Source of the DNA: Azospirillum cavernae
GTDB lineage: Bacteria > Pseudomonadota > Alphaproteobacteria > Azospirillales > Azospirillaceae
Assembly (NCBI RefSeq): GCF_003590795.1
Contig: NZ_QYUL01000001.1
Span: forward strand, 451,001-515,000
Length of the DNA stretch: 64,000 bases
Direction: 5' to 3'
Part shown: positions 8,988 through 17,917 of the stretch, one piece after another
Position numbering within the stretch: the stretch's first letter is position 1
Layout of the letters: every line of letters begins with the position of its first letter
Position numbers and translations under genes: made by a program
Notes under the pieces: model-generated
Told to the model about the DNA's origin: nothing
Databases searched by the model: none
What the model saw: the letters and a program-made list of their open reading frames with translations, nothing else

Positions 8988-9022
8988 AGCGGGCGCTTGA
9001 AAGGTCCTTTCAAGCGCCCGCT
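8988..9022. repeat. Perfect 35-base palindrome (17-bp arms)
   Basis: The arms AGCGGGCGCTTGAAAGG and CCTTTCAAGCGCCCGCT pair perfectly around a single T. There is no T-tract on either side, so it is not a standard terminator. It lies between the glycosyltransferase stop and the GH130 start, where it could attenuate transcription or block nucleases. No second copy was seen in the window. Confidence 0.75.
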
Positions 9023-9074
9023 GCTCCAACCCCCGCGACCTCATCCCCGCCGTGCGACCACCGGGAGTTGTTCC

Positions 9075-10375
9075 GTGACCCAACCGACCTTCTTCAACCG
9101 CCAAGCCTTGTATCTGCGCCCCGACCCAACCCGGGTGGTCGTGCGCCCCTTCCGACCGGCGACGGAGCCGCGCGACTTCAACCCGACCGACCGCACGCGG
9201 GCCAACCACATCGTTGAACGAATCCTGGGGCTGTCCCCGGAGATGGCGGACAGCCAACTGGCTGATGTGCTCGAAAATTTTCAAGGCCGCCATCGCAACT
9301 TGTTGGCCAGTTTTGATCGGCGTGCGAACGACATGGAGGCGGCCTTCGCCCCCACGCCGACTTCACCACGGTGCAGCGCCAACTGGTCGGCGCCTATTTC
9401 CTGCACGAATATTCGTTCGAGGCGTCGGCGCTGTTCAACCCCAGCATCGTCGTCCATCCCGACCAGACCGGCGCGCCGCCGGGCGGGTGTCGCTTCATCC
9501 TCAGCCTGCGCGCGGTGGGGGAGGGGCATATCTCCTCCCTGACCTTCCGATCCGGGACGATTTCGGCGGACGGCGGCGTGTCGGTCGATCCAACGGCCCG
9601 TCTGGCCTCGATCCCCGACGTGGAAAGCTGGACCTCCGGTCCCAACGGCGACGACGTCCGGGTGGTTTTCCCGGCGGACGAGGACATCAGCGAGCGGATC
9701 CTCTTCCCCATCACCGCCTCGCAATCCCACGGCATCGAAGACGCCCGTTTCGTGGAGTTCATGGAGGAAGGGCAACGGGTTTATTACGCCACCTACACCG
9801 CCTACAGCGGCACGGCGATCTGTTCCGAACTGATCGAGACCAGCGACTTCGTGTCCTTCCGCCTGTCGCCGCTGTCGGGGAACGCCACGAAAAACAAGGG
9901 AATGGCGCTGTTTCCCCGCAAGATCGACGGGCAATACGCGATGATCGCCCGCCAGGACAACGAGAACCTCTATCTGGTCCAGTCCAATTGCCTGCACAAT
10001 TGGGACGGCGGCGTGGCCATCATGAAGCCGCAATACCCGTGGGAGTTCGTGCAGATCGGCAATTGCGGCTCCCCCATCGAACTGGATGAAGGGTGGTTGC
10101 TGCTGACCCACGGAGTCGGGCCGGTGCGCCGATACTCCATCGGCGCGGTTCTGCTCGACAAGACCGACCCCAGCAAGGTGCTCGCCCGATCCAAGGAGCC
10201 GCTGGTGCGGCCCAACCCGTCGGAGCGCGAAGGCTATGTGCCGAACGTCGTTTACACCTGTGGCGTGATGCGCCATGGCGAGCGTATCGTCCTGCCCTAC
10301 GCGGTGTCCGACACTTTTTCCAATTTCGCCACCATCCCAATCGCCCAACTGCTGCAATTGATGGAGCCGGTCTGA
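9075..10375 (+). pseudogene. GH130 mannoside phosphorylase/glycosidase, frameshifted
   Basis: Family 130 glycosidases cleave or phosphorolyse beta-mannosides. The N-terminal piece runs from a GTG at 9075 (GGGAG upstream) through RHRNLLASFDRRANDMEAAF. The homology then jumps by one frame near 9350, inside a run of five C, to HADFTTVQRQLVGAYFLHEY and continues to 10375. Family hallmarks lie in the second frame: EASALFNPSIVVHPDQ, SLRAVGEGHISS, and IEDARF with the likely general-acid Asp. One missing C restores a full-length enzyme of about 430 residues. This is either a recent inactivating deletion or a sequencing error; the otherwise intact second part argues for a recent event or an error. If real, a 334-residue product from an internal start would lack the N-terminal cap. 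Confidence 0.8.
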
Positions 10376-10442
10376 CGGCGGCCTTGTTTCGACCGTGAAG
10401 ACTCCCCATGCTGCAATGCAGCATCCATGAGGAGTTCCGATC

Positions 10443-11549
10443 ATGCCGAATCTCACGACCTTCTGGCGGGGCCTGCGCCGCCGGATTGTGGGGGAGGCGG
10501 TCGCGCCAGCGGTTCCAACCGGGCCGCTGCTGCTGCCCTCGCCGCCGCCGGAGGAGCCGCCGCCGCCTGTGCGTCGGCTGGCGCTGGCGCTTCAGGGCGG
10601 CGGCGCGCATGGGGCCTTCACCTGGGGCGTGTTGGATCGGCTGCTGGAGGAGGAGACGCTGGAGCTGGTCGGCGTCAGCGGGGCCAGCGCCGGGGCGATG
10701 AACGCCGCCATGCTGGCGCAGGGTTGGGCGCGCGGCGGGCGGGCCGGGGCGCGGGCCGAATTGGATCATTTCTGGGAGCGCATCAGCGAGGCCGGTCGTC
10801 TGGGGCCGATCCGCCCAACCCTGACCGCAAGGCTGTTCGCCCGCTGGAGCGAGCGGGTGGCCAGCGACCGCTGGAACATCGACAACGCCTTTGGCAGCCA
10901 TCTGGTGGAGTGGGCGCGGCGCTGGGTGACGCCCTATCAGACGCAACCCGCCGACTTTCACCCCTTGCGCGCCCTGCTGACCGAGTTGGTCGAGCCGGAG
11001 TTGATCCGAAAATCCGGTCTGCGGCTGTTCGTCAGCGCCACCAACGTCCGCACCGGCGGGCTGACCCTGTTCGACGAGACGCAGATCGGCGTCGATCATC
11101 TGTTGGCCTCGGCCTGTCTGCCGCATTTGTTCCGCGCCGTGAGCATCGACGGCGTCGATTATTGGGATGGCGGTTACGTCGCCAACCCGGCGGTCAGCCC
11201 GCTGGTCGGCGCCTGTCCCGGCGCCGACATCGCCGTGGTGACGATCAACCCGTTGACCGCGCTGGAAACCCCGGAAAACCCCACGGCGATCGCCGAGCGC
11301 CTGAATCAGATCACCTTCAACGCCCCCCTGCTGACCGAGTTGCGGGCGATGATGGCCGACGCTGACGGCCCGCGCCTGCATCTGATCGAGGCCGACGACG
11401 CTCTGCGCGGTCTGGGCGTCTATTCCAAGCTGGTGACGGATTGGAGCTTTCTGTGCTGGCTGCGCGAAACCGGACGCCAGACGGCGGAGTTGTGGCTGCG
11501 CGACAATCTCGGTGCGGTCGGCGCGGAATCCACGTTGACGTTGCCTTGA
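10443..11549 (+). CDS. Patatin-like phospholipase
   Basis: Serine-aspartate dyad lipid acyl hydrolase. The patatin domain spans residues about 44-300: oxyanion loop QGGGAHG (51-57), nucleophile elbow GASAG with Ser82, and the catalytic Asp242 in WDGGY. The first 43 residues are a proline-rich leader without a signal peptide, so the protein is probably cytoplasmic. A good ribosome site (GAGGAG, 10429-10434) precedes the ATG. A small hairpin (atgctgc-aat-gcagcat, 10408-10424) sits just upstream of it. It stands between the GH130 gene and the DprE1-like gene, in the same direction as both. Related proteins act on polyhydroxybutyrate granules or membranes; substrate unknown. Confidence 0.88.
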   Translation: MPNLTTFWRGLRRRIVGEAVAPAVPTGPLLLPSPPPEEPPPPVRRLALALQGGGAHGAFTWGVLDRLLEEETLELVGVSGASAGAMNAAMLAQGWARGGRAGARAELDHFWERISEAGRLGPIRPTLTARLFARWSERVASDRWNIDNAFGSHLVEWARRWVTPYQTQPADFHPLRALLTELVEPELIRKSGLRLFVSATNVRTGGLTLFDETQIGVDHLLASACLPHLFRAVSIDGVDYWDGGYVANPAVSPLVGACPGADIAVVTINPLTALETPENPTAIAERLNQITFNAPLLTELRAMMADADGPRLHLIEADDALRGLGVYSKLVTDWSFLCWLRETGRQTAELWLRDNLGAVGAESTLTLP

Positions 11550-11618
11550 AGCCTTGTCCGAACGAGTCTTTGTTGCGATGGTCCTTGGAAACATGGTCCT
11601 GAAACAGGGAGCCGGGGC

Positions 11619-12944
11619 GTGATTCTGTCGGGTTGGGGCCGTTACCCGAGTCTGGATTGCCCGGTGTTCCAGGCCCGCCACGAGGACGACGTCCGCCGAC
11701 TGGTCGATGGCCGCGTCAGCGTGATCGCCCGTGGCGCCGGGCGGGCGTATGGCGACGCGGCGCTGAACGCCGACGGCGTGCTGTCGGCCTTGCCGATGAA
11801 TCGCTTTTTGGCGTTCGATCCGGTCGCGGGGGCGCTGACCTGCGAGGCCGGGGTCGCTCTGGACGACATTCTCGACACGTTCGTTCCTCGGGGCTGGTTT
11901 CCTATGGTGGTTCCCGGCCTGCGGGCGGCGACCGTCGGGGGCGCGCTCGCCGCCGACGTTCACGGCAAAAATCACCATCGCGACGGCTGCTTTGGCGACC
12001 ACACGCTGTGGCTCGACCTGTTGACCGCCGATGGCGGGGTGACGCGCTGCGGCCCGGATCGGGAGTCCCGCCTGTTTCGCGCCACGCGGGGTGGGATGGG
12101 GTTGACCGGAGTCATCCTGCGCGCGGCCATTCGTCTGCGCCGGATCGAGACGGCCGTGATCCGTCAGGAGACTCTGCGTCTGGCCGATCTTGATTCCGGT
12201 CTGGACGCGCTGGAGGCGTCGGACGATTGGACCTACAACGTCGCTTGGATTGATTGCCGGGCCAGCGGCAAAGGGTTTGGCCGTTCGGTGTTGACGCGCG
12301 GCGAGCATGCCCGCGTTGAGGAGTTGCCGCGCGCCCTGCGGGCCGACCCTTTGCGGCGGTCGCCGCCGCGCCTTGGCACGGTTCCCTGTGATCTGCCGCC
12401 GATTTTGGCGTTGAACGCCGTCGCCGCGCGGCTGTTCAACGAAGCCTATTTCCGGGCGTCGCGTCCGGGCGAGGCCCTGATCGGGCTGGACCGCTTCTTC
12501 TTTCCGCTGGATGGGCTGTCGGCGTGGAACCGTCTCTATGGTCGGGCCGGGCTGCTCCAGCATCAATGCGTGTTGCCCAGGGCGAGCGCGCGCGCCGGGC
12601 TGCGAGCGCTGCTGAATCGGATCGCCGCCACCGATTGCCGACCGTTGCTGGCGGTGCTCAAGCGGATGGGGCCGCGCCGGGGCGGCTTCCTGTCATTTCC
12701 GATTGACGGGCATTCTCTGGCGCTGGATTTTCCCGTTTCCCCGGCGTCGTTCGCCCTGTGCGACGATCTGGACGCCATCGTCGCGGATTGCGGCGGTCGG
12801 CTTTATCTGGCCAAGGATGCGCGCATGAGCGCCGCGACGATGCGGAAAGGCTATCCCGAGCTTGAGCAATTCGCCGAGGCGCGGGCGGCTTGGGACGCCG
12901 ACGGGCGCTTTCGCTCCCGGCAATCGGAAAGGTTGGGGCTTTGA
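11619..12944 (+). CDS. DprE1-like FAD-dependent oxidoreductase
   Basis: FAD-linked oxidase of the vanillyl-alcohol-oxidase fold. FAD-binding signatures are ARGAGRAYGDAALN (residues 37-50) and ADVHGKNHH (112-120); the latter closely matches the DVHGKNHH-type motif of DprE1. DprE1 oxidises the 2'-OH of decaprenylphosphoryl-ribose to the keto intermediate that DprE2 reduces to the arabinose form. The C-terminal half is the substrate cap, with GPRRGGFLSFPIDGHSLALDFP. The start is a GTG with AGGGAG upstream. The next gene, a reductase, overlaps its stop, and a UbiA-type prenyltransferase lies opposite, so the three together resemble a polyprenyl-phosphoryl-pentose pathway. Substrate identity is inferred from family and context. 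Confidence 0.8.
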   Translation: MILSGWGRYPSLDCPVFQARHEDDVRRLVDGRVSVIARGAGRAYGDAALNADGVLSALPMNRFLAFDPVAGALTCEAGVALDDILDTFVPRGWFPMVVPGLRAATVGGALAADVHGKNHHRDGCFGDHTLWLDLLTADGGVTRCGPDRESRLFRATRGGMGLTGVILRAAIRLRRIETAVIRQETLRLADLDSGLDALEASDDWTYNVAWIDCRASGKGFGRSVLTRGEHARVEELPRALRADPLRRSPPRLGTVPCDLPPILALNAVAARLFNEAYFRASRPGEALIGLDRFFFPLDGLSAWNRLYGRAGLLQHQCVLPRASARAGLRALLNRIAATDCRPLLAVLKRMGPRRGGFLSFPIDGHSLALDFPVSPASFALCDDLDAIVADCGGRLYLAKDARMSAATMRKGYPELEQFAEARAAWDADGRFRSRQSERLGL

Positions 12945-13681
12945 GCGGTCCTCCGTTGGCGTTGATCGTGGGGGCGACCTCCGACATCGCCCGGGCTGTG
13001 GCGTTGCGCTGGGCCGCGATGGGATGGTCGTTGATCCTCGCCGGTCGCGACATGGCCTTGTTGGAGCGTGACGCCGAGGATCTGCGCCTGCGTCATGGCG
13101 TCAGCGTCGCGACGCGCCGGATCGACGCCCTGGACACCGCCAGCTTTCCCGCCTTCGTCGCTGGGCTGCCGGGATTGCCGGACGTCGTGGTCTGTCTGGT
13201 CGGCGCGCTGGAGGACCAGCGCTGCGCCGAGGCCGATGGCGCGGTGGCGGAGCGACTGATGCGCGGCAATTTCATCGGCCCGGCCCTGTTGCTGGGGGAG
13301 ATCGCCCATCGCATGGCGGCGCGGGGATCGGGGGTCGTGATCGGCGTCAGCTCCGTCGCCGGGGATCGGGGGCGCGCGGCCAATTATGTGTATGGATCGG
13401 CCAAGGCTGGCTTTTCCGCCTTTCTGTCCGGGCTGCGCGCCCGGATGAGTCGTTGCGGCTTGCGGGTCGTCACCATCAAGCCCGGCTTCGTCCGCACCCG
13501 GATGACCGAAGGCATGGCGTTGCCCCGTTTCCTGACGGCGGAGGCCGACGAGGTGGCGCGCGTGATCGCCGACGCGCCAACCCGTGGCCGCGACGTCGTT
13601 TACGCGCCCGGAATTTGGCGCTTGGTGATGTTCGTCATCCGCGCCCTGCCGGAAACACTGTTCAAGCGGCTGAGGCTGTGA
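12941..13681 (+). CDS. DprE2-like short-chain dehydrogenase/reductase
   Basis: NAD(P)-dependent SDR. The nucleotide-binding motif is IVGATSDIARA (residues 9-19), the DprE2-type variant of TGxxxGIG. The active site has Ser in GVSSVAGDRG and Tyr151-x3-Lys155 (YGSAK). It likely reduces the keto product of the upstream FAD enzyme, giving net epimerisation at C2. The best start is the TTG at 12941, which overlaps the upstream TGA (TTGA) and puts the Rossmann motif at the usual distance from the N-terminus; a more upstream start would add 17 residues. It ends 45 bases before the convergent UbiA-type gene. The family is sure, pairing with the previous gene very likely. Confidence 0.82.
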   Translation: MSGPPLALIVGATSDIARAVALRWAAMGWSLILAGRDMALLERDAEDLRLRHGVSVATRRIDALDTASFPAFVAGLPGLPDVVVCLVGALEDQRCAEADGAVAERLMRGNFIGPALLLGEIAHRMAARGSGVVIGVSSVAGDRGRAANYVYGSAKAGFSAFLSGLRARMSRCGLRVVTIKPGFVRTRMTEGMALPRFLTAEADEVARVIADAPTRGRDVVYAPGIWRLVMFVIRALPETLFKRLRL

Positions 13682-13726
13682 CCGGAATCATTGGTCGGCG
13701 TCGCCGCTCACCACCGCGAGGGCCGC

Positions 13727-14671
13727 TCACCAGGAGAGCATGGCGGCGGCCACCCCGCACAGCGCGATGAACGCCCCGCACAGGTGGCTGACCCGGTCGG
13801 ACAGGGCGAAGGCGACGGGATCGTCGGGAAGGGCGTTCCGGTGGGCCAGCGCCAACAACCGACAGGTCCAAAAGAGAAAGGCCAAATCGGCGGCCCAAAG
13901 GATTTTTGGCGACGCGTACAGCCTCGCCGCCGTTTGACTTTCCGGATACAGAGCCAGAATGACGACGGCGGCGAAGCACCCGAGCGCCGCCAATCTTTCC
14001 AGCAACGGGCGGTCGCTCAGTCGGTAAGGGCGACCGGGCGGATCGCCCAACCCGGCCTGTTGTCGGATCGCGATTTCCGAAACCCGTTTGACCAGCGCCA
14101 GCCCGAAAAACAGACAGGCCGAAAAGGCGATCAACCAAGACGACAGAGCGACGCCGCACGCGACCGCCCCAGCGGCGAGCCGAGCGCCATAGAGGCAGGT
14201 CAGCGTCAGCGCGTCGAGGATGAACACCCGCTTCAGAATCGTGGAGTAGGCGATTGCGACGACGGCGTAGCCCCCCATGACCAGGGCGACGCCCGGTCCG
14301 GCCAACCACCCCAACGCCAAGCCGACGCACAACGCCGCCATCGACGTCGCCAAGGCCGAGGCGGGGGATATGATTCCAGCCGCCAGCGGTCGATGGCGTT
14401 TTTCTGGATGCGCCTGGTCATAGGGCAAATCGAAAAAATCATTGATGATGTAAATCGACGACGCGCAAAAACAAAAGCCTAAAAAAACCACGGTTAAGGT
14501 AAAAGCATCGGGAAAATTAAAATTGTGCGCGGCAAAAATCGGGATAAATACCAAAAAATTCTTTGGGAAATGGTGAATTCTGAATAATTTAATATAAATA
14601 CTCAGTGGTGTAGAGTGATTTTTTTTATTTTCTCTCTCGAAAACTCCAGAATTTTCCATAGCCTCTATCAT
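13727..14671 (-). CDS. UbiA-family prenyltransferase (decaprenyl-phosphate phosphoribosyltransferase-like)
   Basis: Integral membrane prenyltransferase with about eight to nine hydrophobic helices. The first Asp-rich motif is N77-D78-F-F-D81-L-P-Y-D85, followed by HPEKRHRPLAAG as in the Rv3806c/NoeC group, which moves phosphoribose from PRPP to polyprenyl phosphate. With the convergent DprE1/DprE2-like pair this would supply their substrate. The first 60 or so codons (14,480-14,671) are strikingly AT-rich, with many AAA, ATT and TTT codons, unlike the GC-rich remainder; they encode KNHSTPLSIYIKLFRIHHFP, which is ordinary for the family N-terminus. The start is either the ATG at 14671 or that at 14659; no clear ribosome site decides. 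Confidence 0.82.
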   Translation of the reverse strand: MIEAMENSGVFERENKKNHSTPLSIYIKLFRIHHFPKNFLVFIPIFAAHNFNFPDAFTLTVVFLGFCFCASSIYIINDFFDLPYDQAHPEKRHRPLAAGIISPASALATSMAALCVGLALGWLAGPGVALVMGGYAVVAIAYSTILKRVFILDALTLTCLYGARLAAGAVACGVALSSWLIAFSACLFFGLALVKRVSEIAIRQQAGLGDPPGRPYRLSDRPLLERLAALGCFAAVVILALYPESQTAARLYASPKILWAADLAFLFWTCRLLALAHRNALPDDPVAFALSDRVSHLCGAFIALCGVAAAMLSW

Positions 14672-14778
14672 GAAAATTCACCATTTTTGGAATGCTGAGT
14701 TCAGCGTCTGCAATCGAACGATAGGATGATCGGTTGGGCGCCCGCTTCCGCGCAAGAGGGAAGTCCACATTCATGGCG

Positions 14779-17700
14779 TTAGCCGCCCGGTGTGTGAAGG
14801 TTGCTCTGCGCGTCGGGGTCGGCGTGGGTGAACCAGCCTTTGACCCGGCGCGACAGCCCGTCCAGATAGGTCAGGATCACCGGCACCACCAGCAGCGTCA
14901 GGATGGTGGAGGAGATCAGCCCGCCGATCACCGCGTGGGCCATCGGCGCGCGTTGCTGCGCGCCCTCGCCGATGCCCAGCGCCAAGGGGATCATGCCGAA
15001 GATCATCGCCATGGTCGTCATGATGATCGGGCGCAGACGGATGATTCCCGCCTCGATCACCGCCGCGCGCAGGTCGGCCCCCCGGGCCTGGGCCTGGTTG
15101 GCGAAATCCACCAGCAGGATGGCGTTCTTCGTCACCAGCCCCATCAGCATGATGAAGCCGATGGCGCTGAAGATGTTCAACGTTGATCCGGCGACCAGCA
15201 ACCCCAAAAACACCCCGATCAAGGCCAGCGGCAGCGAGGCCATGATCGCCAGCGGTTGCAGGAAGCTGCCGAACTGCGAGGCGAGGATCAGGTAAATCAG
15301 GATCACCGCCAGCGCCAGCGCCTGGGCGGCGTAGCTGCTGGTTTCGGCGATGTCCTTGGTGGAGCCGCCGAAGACGATGCGATAGCCGGGCGGCAAGGCG
15401 ATGCTGGCGATGGCCGCCTGCAAATCCTTGCCCGCGTCGCCCGCCGCGCGGCCCTGGACGTTGGCGTTGACGTTCACCTCGCGCTGAAGATCACGGCGGT
15501 TGATCTGCGAGGCCCCCAGCGTGGTGTTGACTTCGCTGACCTGCGACAGCGGGATCATGCGCGGCGTGCCGTTGGCGTCGACGCCGCCCGACAGATAGAC
15601 GCGGTCGAGGTCGGAGCGGCCCACCCGGTCGCCTTCGGGCAGGCGGACGAGCACGTCGTAGCTTTCGCCGTCCGGCGCCTTCCAACTCGACACCTTGTCG
15701 CCAGCGAAGAGCGGGCGCAGGGTGGACGCCACCTGCGCGGTGCCGATGCCCAGATCGCTCGCCAGATCGCGGTCCAACCGCACCGACAGGGTGGGTTTGG
15801 CGGCTTTCAGGCTGCTGTCCACATCGACGAAGCCGGGGATGCGGCCCATGGCGGCGCTGACCTGTTTGGCGATGCGGTCCAATTCGGCGATGTCGCGGCC
15901 CTGCACCGACACCTGGATTTGCTTTTGCACGCCGCCGACGCCGGGAATGCCGACGCCGATGGTGATGCCGGGGATCGCCGCCAGCCGTCCCCGCAGCAGC
16001 GGGGCCAGATCGCTGGGCGAGCGTTTGCGCTGGTCGATGGGCTTGTAGCGCAGGAACAGGCTGCCCCGGTTGCGCCCCACCGACACGCCGGTGTTCACCG
16101 TGGCGTAGGTGTAGGCGATTTCGGGAAACTCGCGGATCGCCGCCTCCACCTGCCGCATCTTGGCGGCGGTGTAGTCGAGGGAGGAGCCGACCGGCGCCTC
16201 GACGTCGATCACCTGCTCGCCCAGATCGGCGGCGGGCACGAACTCCACGCCGATGCGCGGCACCAGCAGGAAACTGCCGACGAAGACGCCCAGCGCCAAC
16301 AGCAGCACCAGCCAGCGCCAGCGCAGCGCCCAGCCCAACAGGCGGCCATAGCCGTGGGACACCGCGTCGAATCCGCGCTCGAAGGCGCGGGCGAAGCGTC
16401 CGAAGGGGCCGTTCCCGTGCCGCCCATGGGCCGCCGGGTCGTACCACAGGCTGGACAGCATGGGGTCGAGGGTGAAGGACACGAACAGCGAAATCAGCAC
16501 CGCCGCCGACACCGTGATGCCGAATTGCAGGAAAAACCGCCCGATGATGCCGCCCATGAAGGCGACGGGCAGGAAGACGGCGACGATGGTCAGCGTGGTC
16601 GCCAGCACCGCCAGCCCGATTTCCGACGTGCCGTCCAACGCCGCCTGCCGGTGGCCTTGCCCCTTGCCGAGATGGCGCATGATGTTTTCGCGCACGACGA
16701 TGGCGTCGTCGATCAAAATGCCAATGGCCAGCGACAGCGCCATCAGCGTCATGACGTTCAAGGTGAAGCCGAAGGCGGCCAGCACCCCGAAGGTTCCCAT
16801 CACCGCCACCGGCAGCGTCAGCGCGGTGATGACCGTGCTGCGCCAGGATCCCAGAAAAATCATGACGATGAAGACGGTCAGGGCGCCGCCCTCGATCAGC
16901 GTCTTTTGCACGTTGTTCAGCGAGTTGGTGATCCCGCGCGAGGTGTCGCGCACCACCTCCATCGTCACGTCGGCGGGCAGGGCGCCGCCGCTTTTCAGCT
17001 CGGCGATGGCCTTGTAGAGACCGCGCGCCACCTCCACCGTGTTGGCGCCCTGCACCTTGACGATGTCCACCGCCAAGGCCGGGGCGCCGTTGAACAAGGC
17101 CAGGGAGTCTTGCTCCTCCTGCCCGTCGATCACCTCGGCCACTTGGCCCACACGCACCGGCGCGCCGCCGCGCCGGGCGACGATGAGGTCGAGCAGTTGG
17201 CGCGGCTCGCTCACGCGGCCATCGACCTGGACGACCCGCTCGGCCCCGTTGCCCGACACGGTGCCCGCCGGACGATCCTGATTTTCGTTGGTGACGGCGC
17301 GGATCACCTCGTCAACGCCGACGTTCAGCGCCTCCAGCCGTTCGGGCTTCAACCGCACCTGGATTTGCCGCTTCACCCCACCGGCGATGGTCGCCTTGCC
17401 GACGCCGCGCACGTTCTGCATGCGCTTCAACACGATCTGGTCGGCCAGCGTCGTCAGGTCGCGCAGGCCGCGCAGGTCGGATTTGACGGCGAGGGACAGG
17501 ATGGGCTGATCGTCCGGGTTGAAGCGGGTGATCTGCGGATCCTTGACGTCGGCGTTGAAGGTGGCGCGGATGGCCGACACCTTTTCGCGGACGTCCTGAA
17601 GCGCCTGGGTGGAGGCGGTCTTCAGATCGAACTCGGCGATCACCACCGACTGGCTTTCGTAGGAGCGCGAGGTCAGCGTCTTGATGCCGGCGATGGTGTT

Positions 17701-17913
17701 GACCGCGTCCTCGATGGGCCGGGTCAAATCGGTTTCGACGGTTTCCGGGCTGGCGCCGGGATATTGGGTGGACACGACGACGATGGGGAAATCGACGTCG
17801 GGGAATTGATCGACGCCCAGGCGGTTGTAGGAAAACAGCCCAAGCACCATCAAGGCCACCATCATCATGGTGGCGAAGACCGGGTTGTCGACGCTGATGC
17901 GGGTGATCGGCAT
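14779..17913 (-). CDS. RND efflux pump inner-membrane permease (HAE-1/AcrB-like)
   Basis: Proton-driven drug or solvent exporter, 1,044 residues, the usual full length. The first transmembrane helix begins at VDNPVFATMMMVALMVLG, with the large periplasmic porter domain after it (DFPIVVVSTQYPGASPETVE). The central helices carry GILIDDAIVVREN, including the Asp pair needed for proton relay, and the C-terminal half repeats the pattern with GLVTKNAILLVDFANQ. It follows the adaptor gene by four bases and forms an operon with it. No outer-membrane TolC-type gene is nearby, so a channel elsewhere must be used. Sequence features resemble MdtB/MuxB-type more than CusA-type metal pumps; substrates unknown. 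Confidence 0.93.
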   Translation of the reverse strand: MPITRISVDNPVFATMMMVALMVLGLFSYNRLGVDQFPDVDFPIVVVSTQYPGASPETVETDLTRPIEDAVNTIAGIKTLTSRSYESQSVVIAEFDLKTASTQALQDVREKVSAIRATFNADVKDPQITRFNPDDQPILSLAVKSDLRGLRDLTTLADQIVLKRMQNVRGVGKATIAGGVKRQIQVRLKPERLEALNVGVDEVIRAVTNENQDRPAGTVSGNGAERVVQVDGRVSEPRQLLDLIVARRGGAPVRVGQVAEVIDGQEEQDSLALFNGAPALAVDIVKVQGANTVEVARGLYKAIAELKSGGALPADVTMEVVRDTSRGITNSLNNVQKTLIEGGALTVFIVMIFLGSWRSTVITALTLPVAVMGTFGVLAAFGFTLNVMTLMALSLAIGILIDDAIVVRENIMRHLGKGQGHRQAALDGTSEIGLAVLATTLTIVAVFLPVAFMGGIIGRFFLQFGITVSAAVLISLFVSFTLDPMLSSLWYDPAAHGRHGNGPFGRFARAFERGFDAVSHGYGRLLGWALRWRWLVLLLALGVFVGSFLLVPRIGVEFVPAADLGEQVIDVEAPVGSSLDYTAAKMRQVEAAIREFPEIAYTYATVNTGVSVGRNRGSLFLRYKPIDQRKRSPSDLAPLLRGRLAAIPGITIGVGIPGVGGVQKQIQVSVQGRDIAELDRIAKQVSAAMGRIPGFVDVDSSLKAAKPTLSVRLDRDLASDLGIGTAQVASTLRPLFAGDKVSSWKAPDGESYDVLVRLPEGDRVGRSDLDRVYLSGGVDANGTPRMIPLSQVSEVNTTLGASQINRRDLQREVNVNANVQGRAAGDAGKDLQAAIASIALPPGYRIVFGGSTKDIAETSSYAAQALALAVILIYLILASQFGSFLQPLAIMASLPLALIGVFLGLLVAGSTLNIFSAIGFIMLMGLVTKNAILLVDFANQAQARGADLRAAVIEAGIIRLRPIIMTTMAMIFGMIPLALGIGEGAQQRAPMAHAVIGGLISSTILTLLVVPVILTYLDGLSRRVKGWFTHADPDAQSNLHTPGG

Positions 17914-17917
17914 GGCG

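Noticed and set aside
10408..10424. Small hairpin before the patatin gene as an operator or riboswitch
   Set aside because: A 7-bp stem with a 3-base loop is too short to support a named regulatory element.
10020..12566. 848-residue open frame on the - strand
   Set aside because: Overlaps GH130, patatin and DprE1-like genes on the other strand and has no motif.
10443..14671. Secondary-metabolite biosynthetic cluster
   Set aside because: The genes fit polyprenyl-pentose and lipid functions better; there are no core synthase, carrier or export genes.
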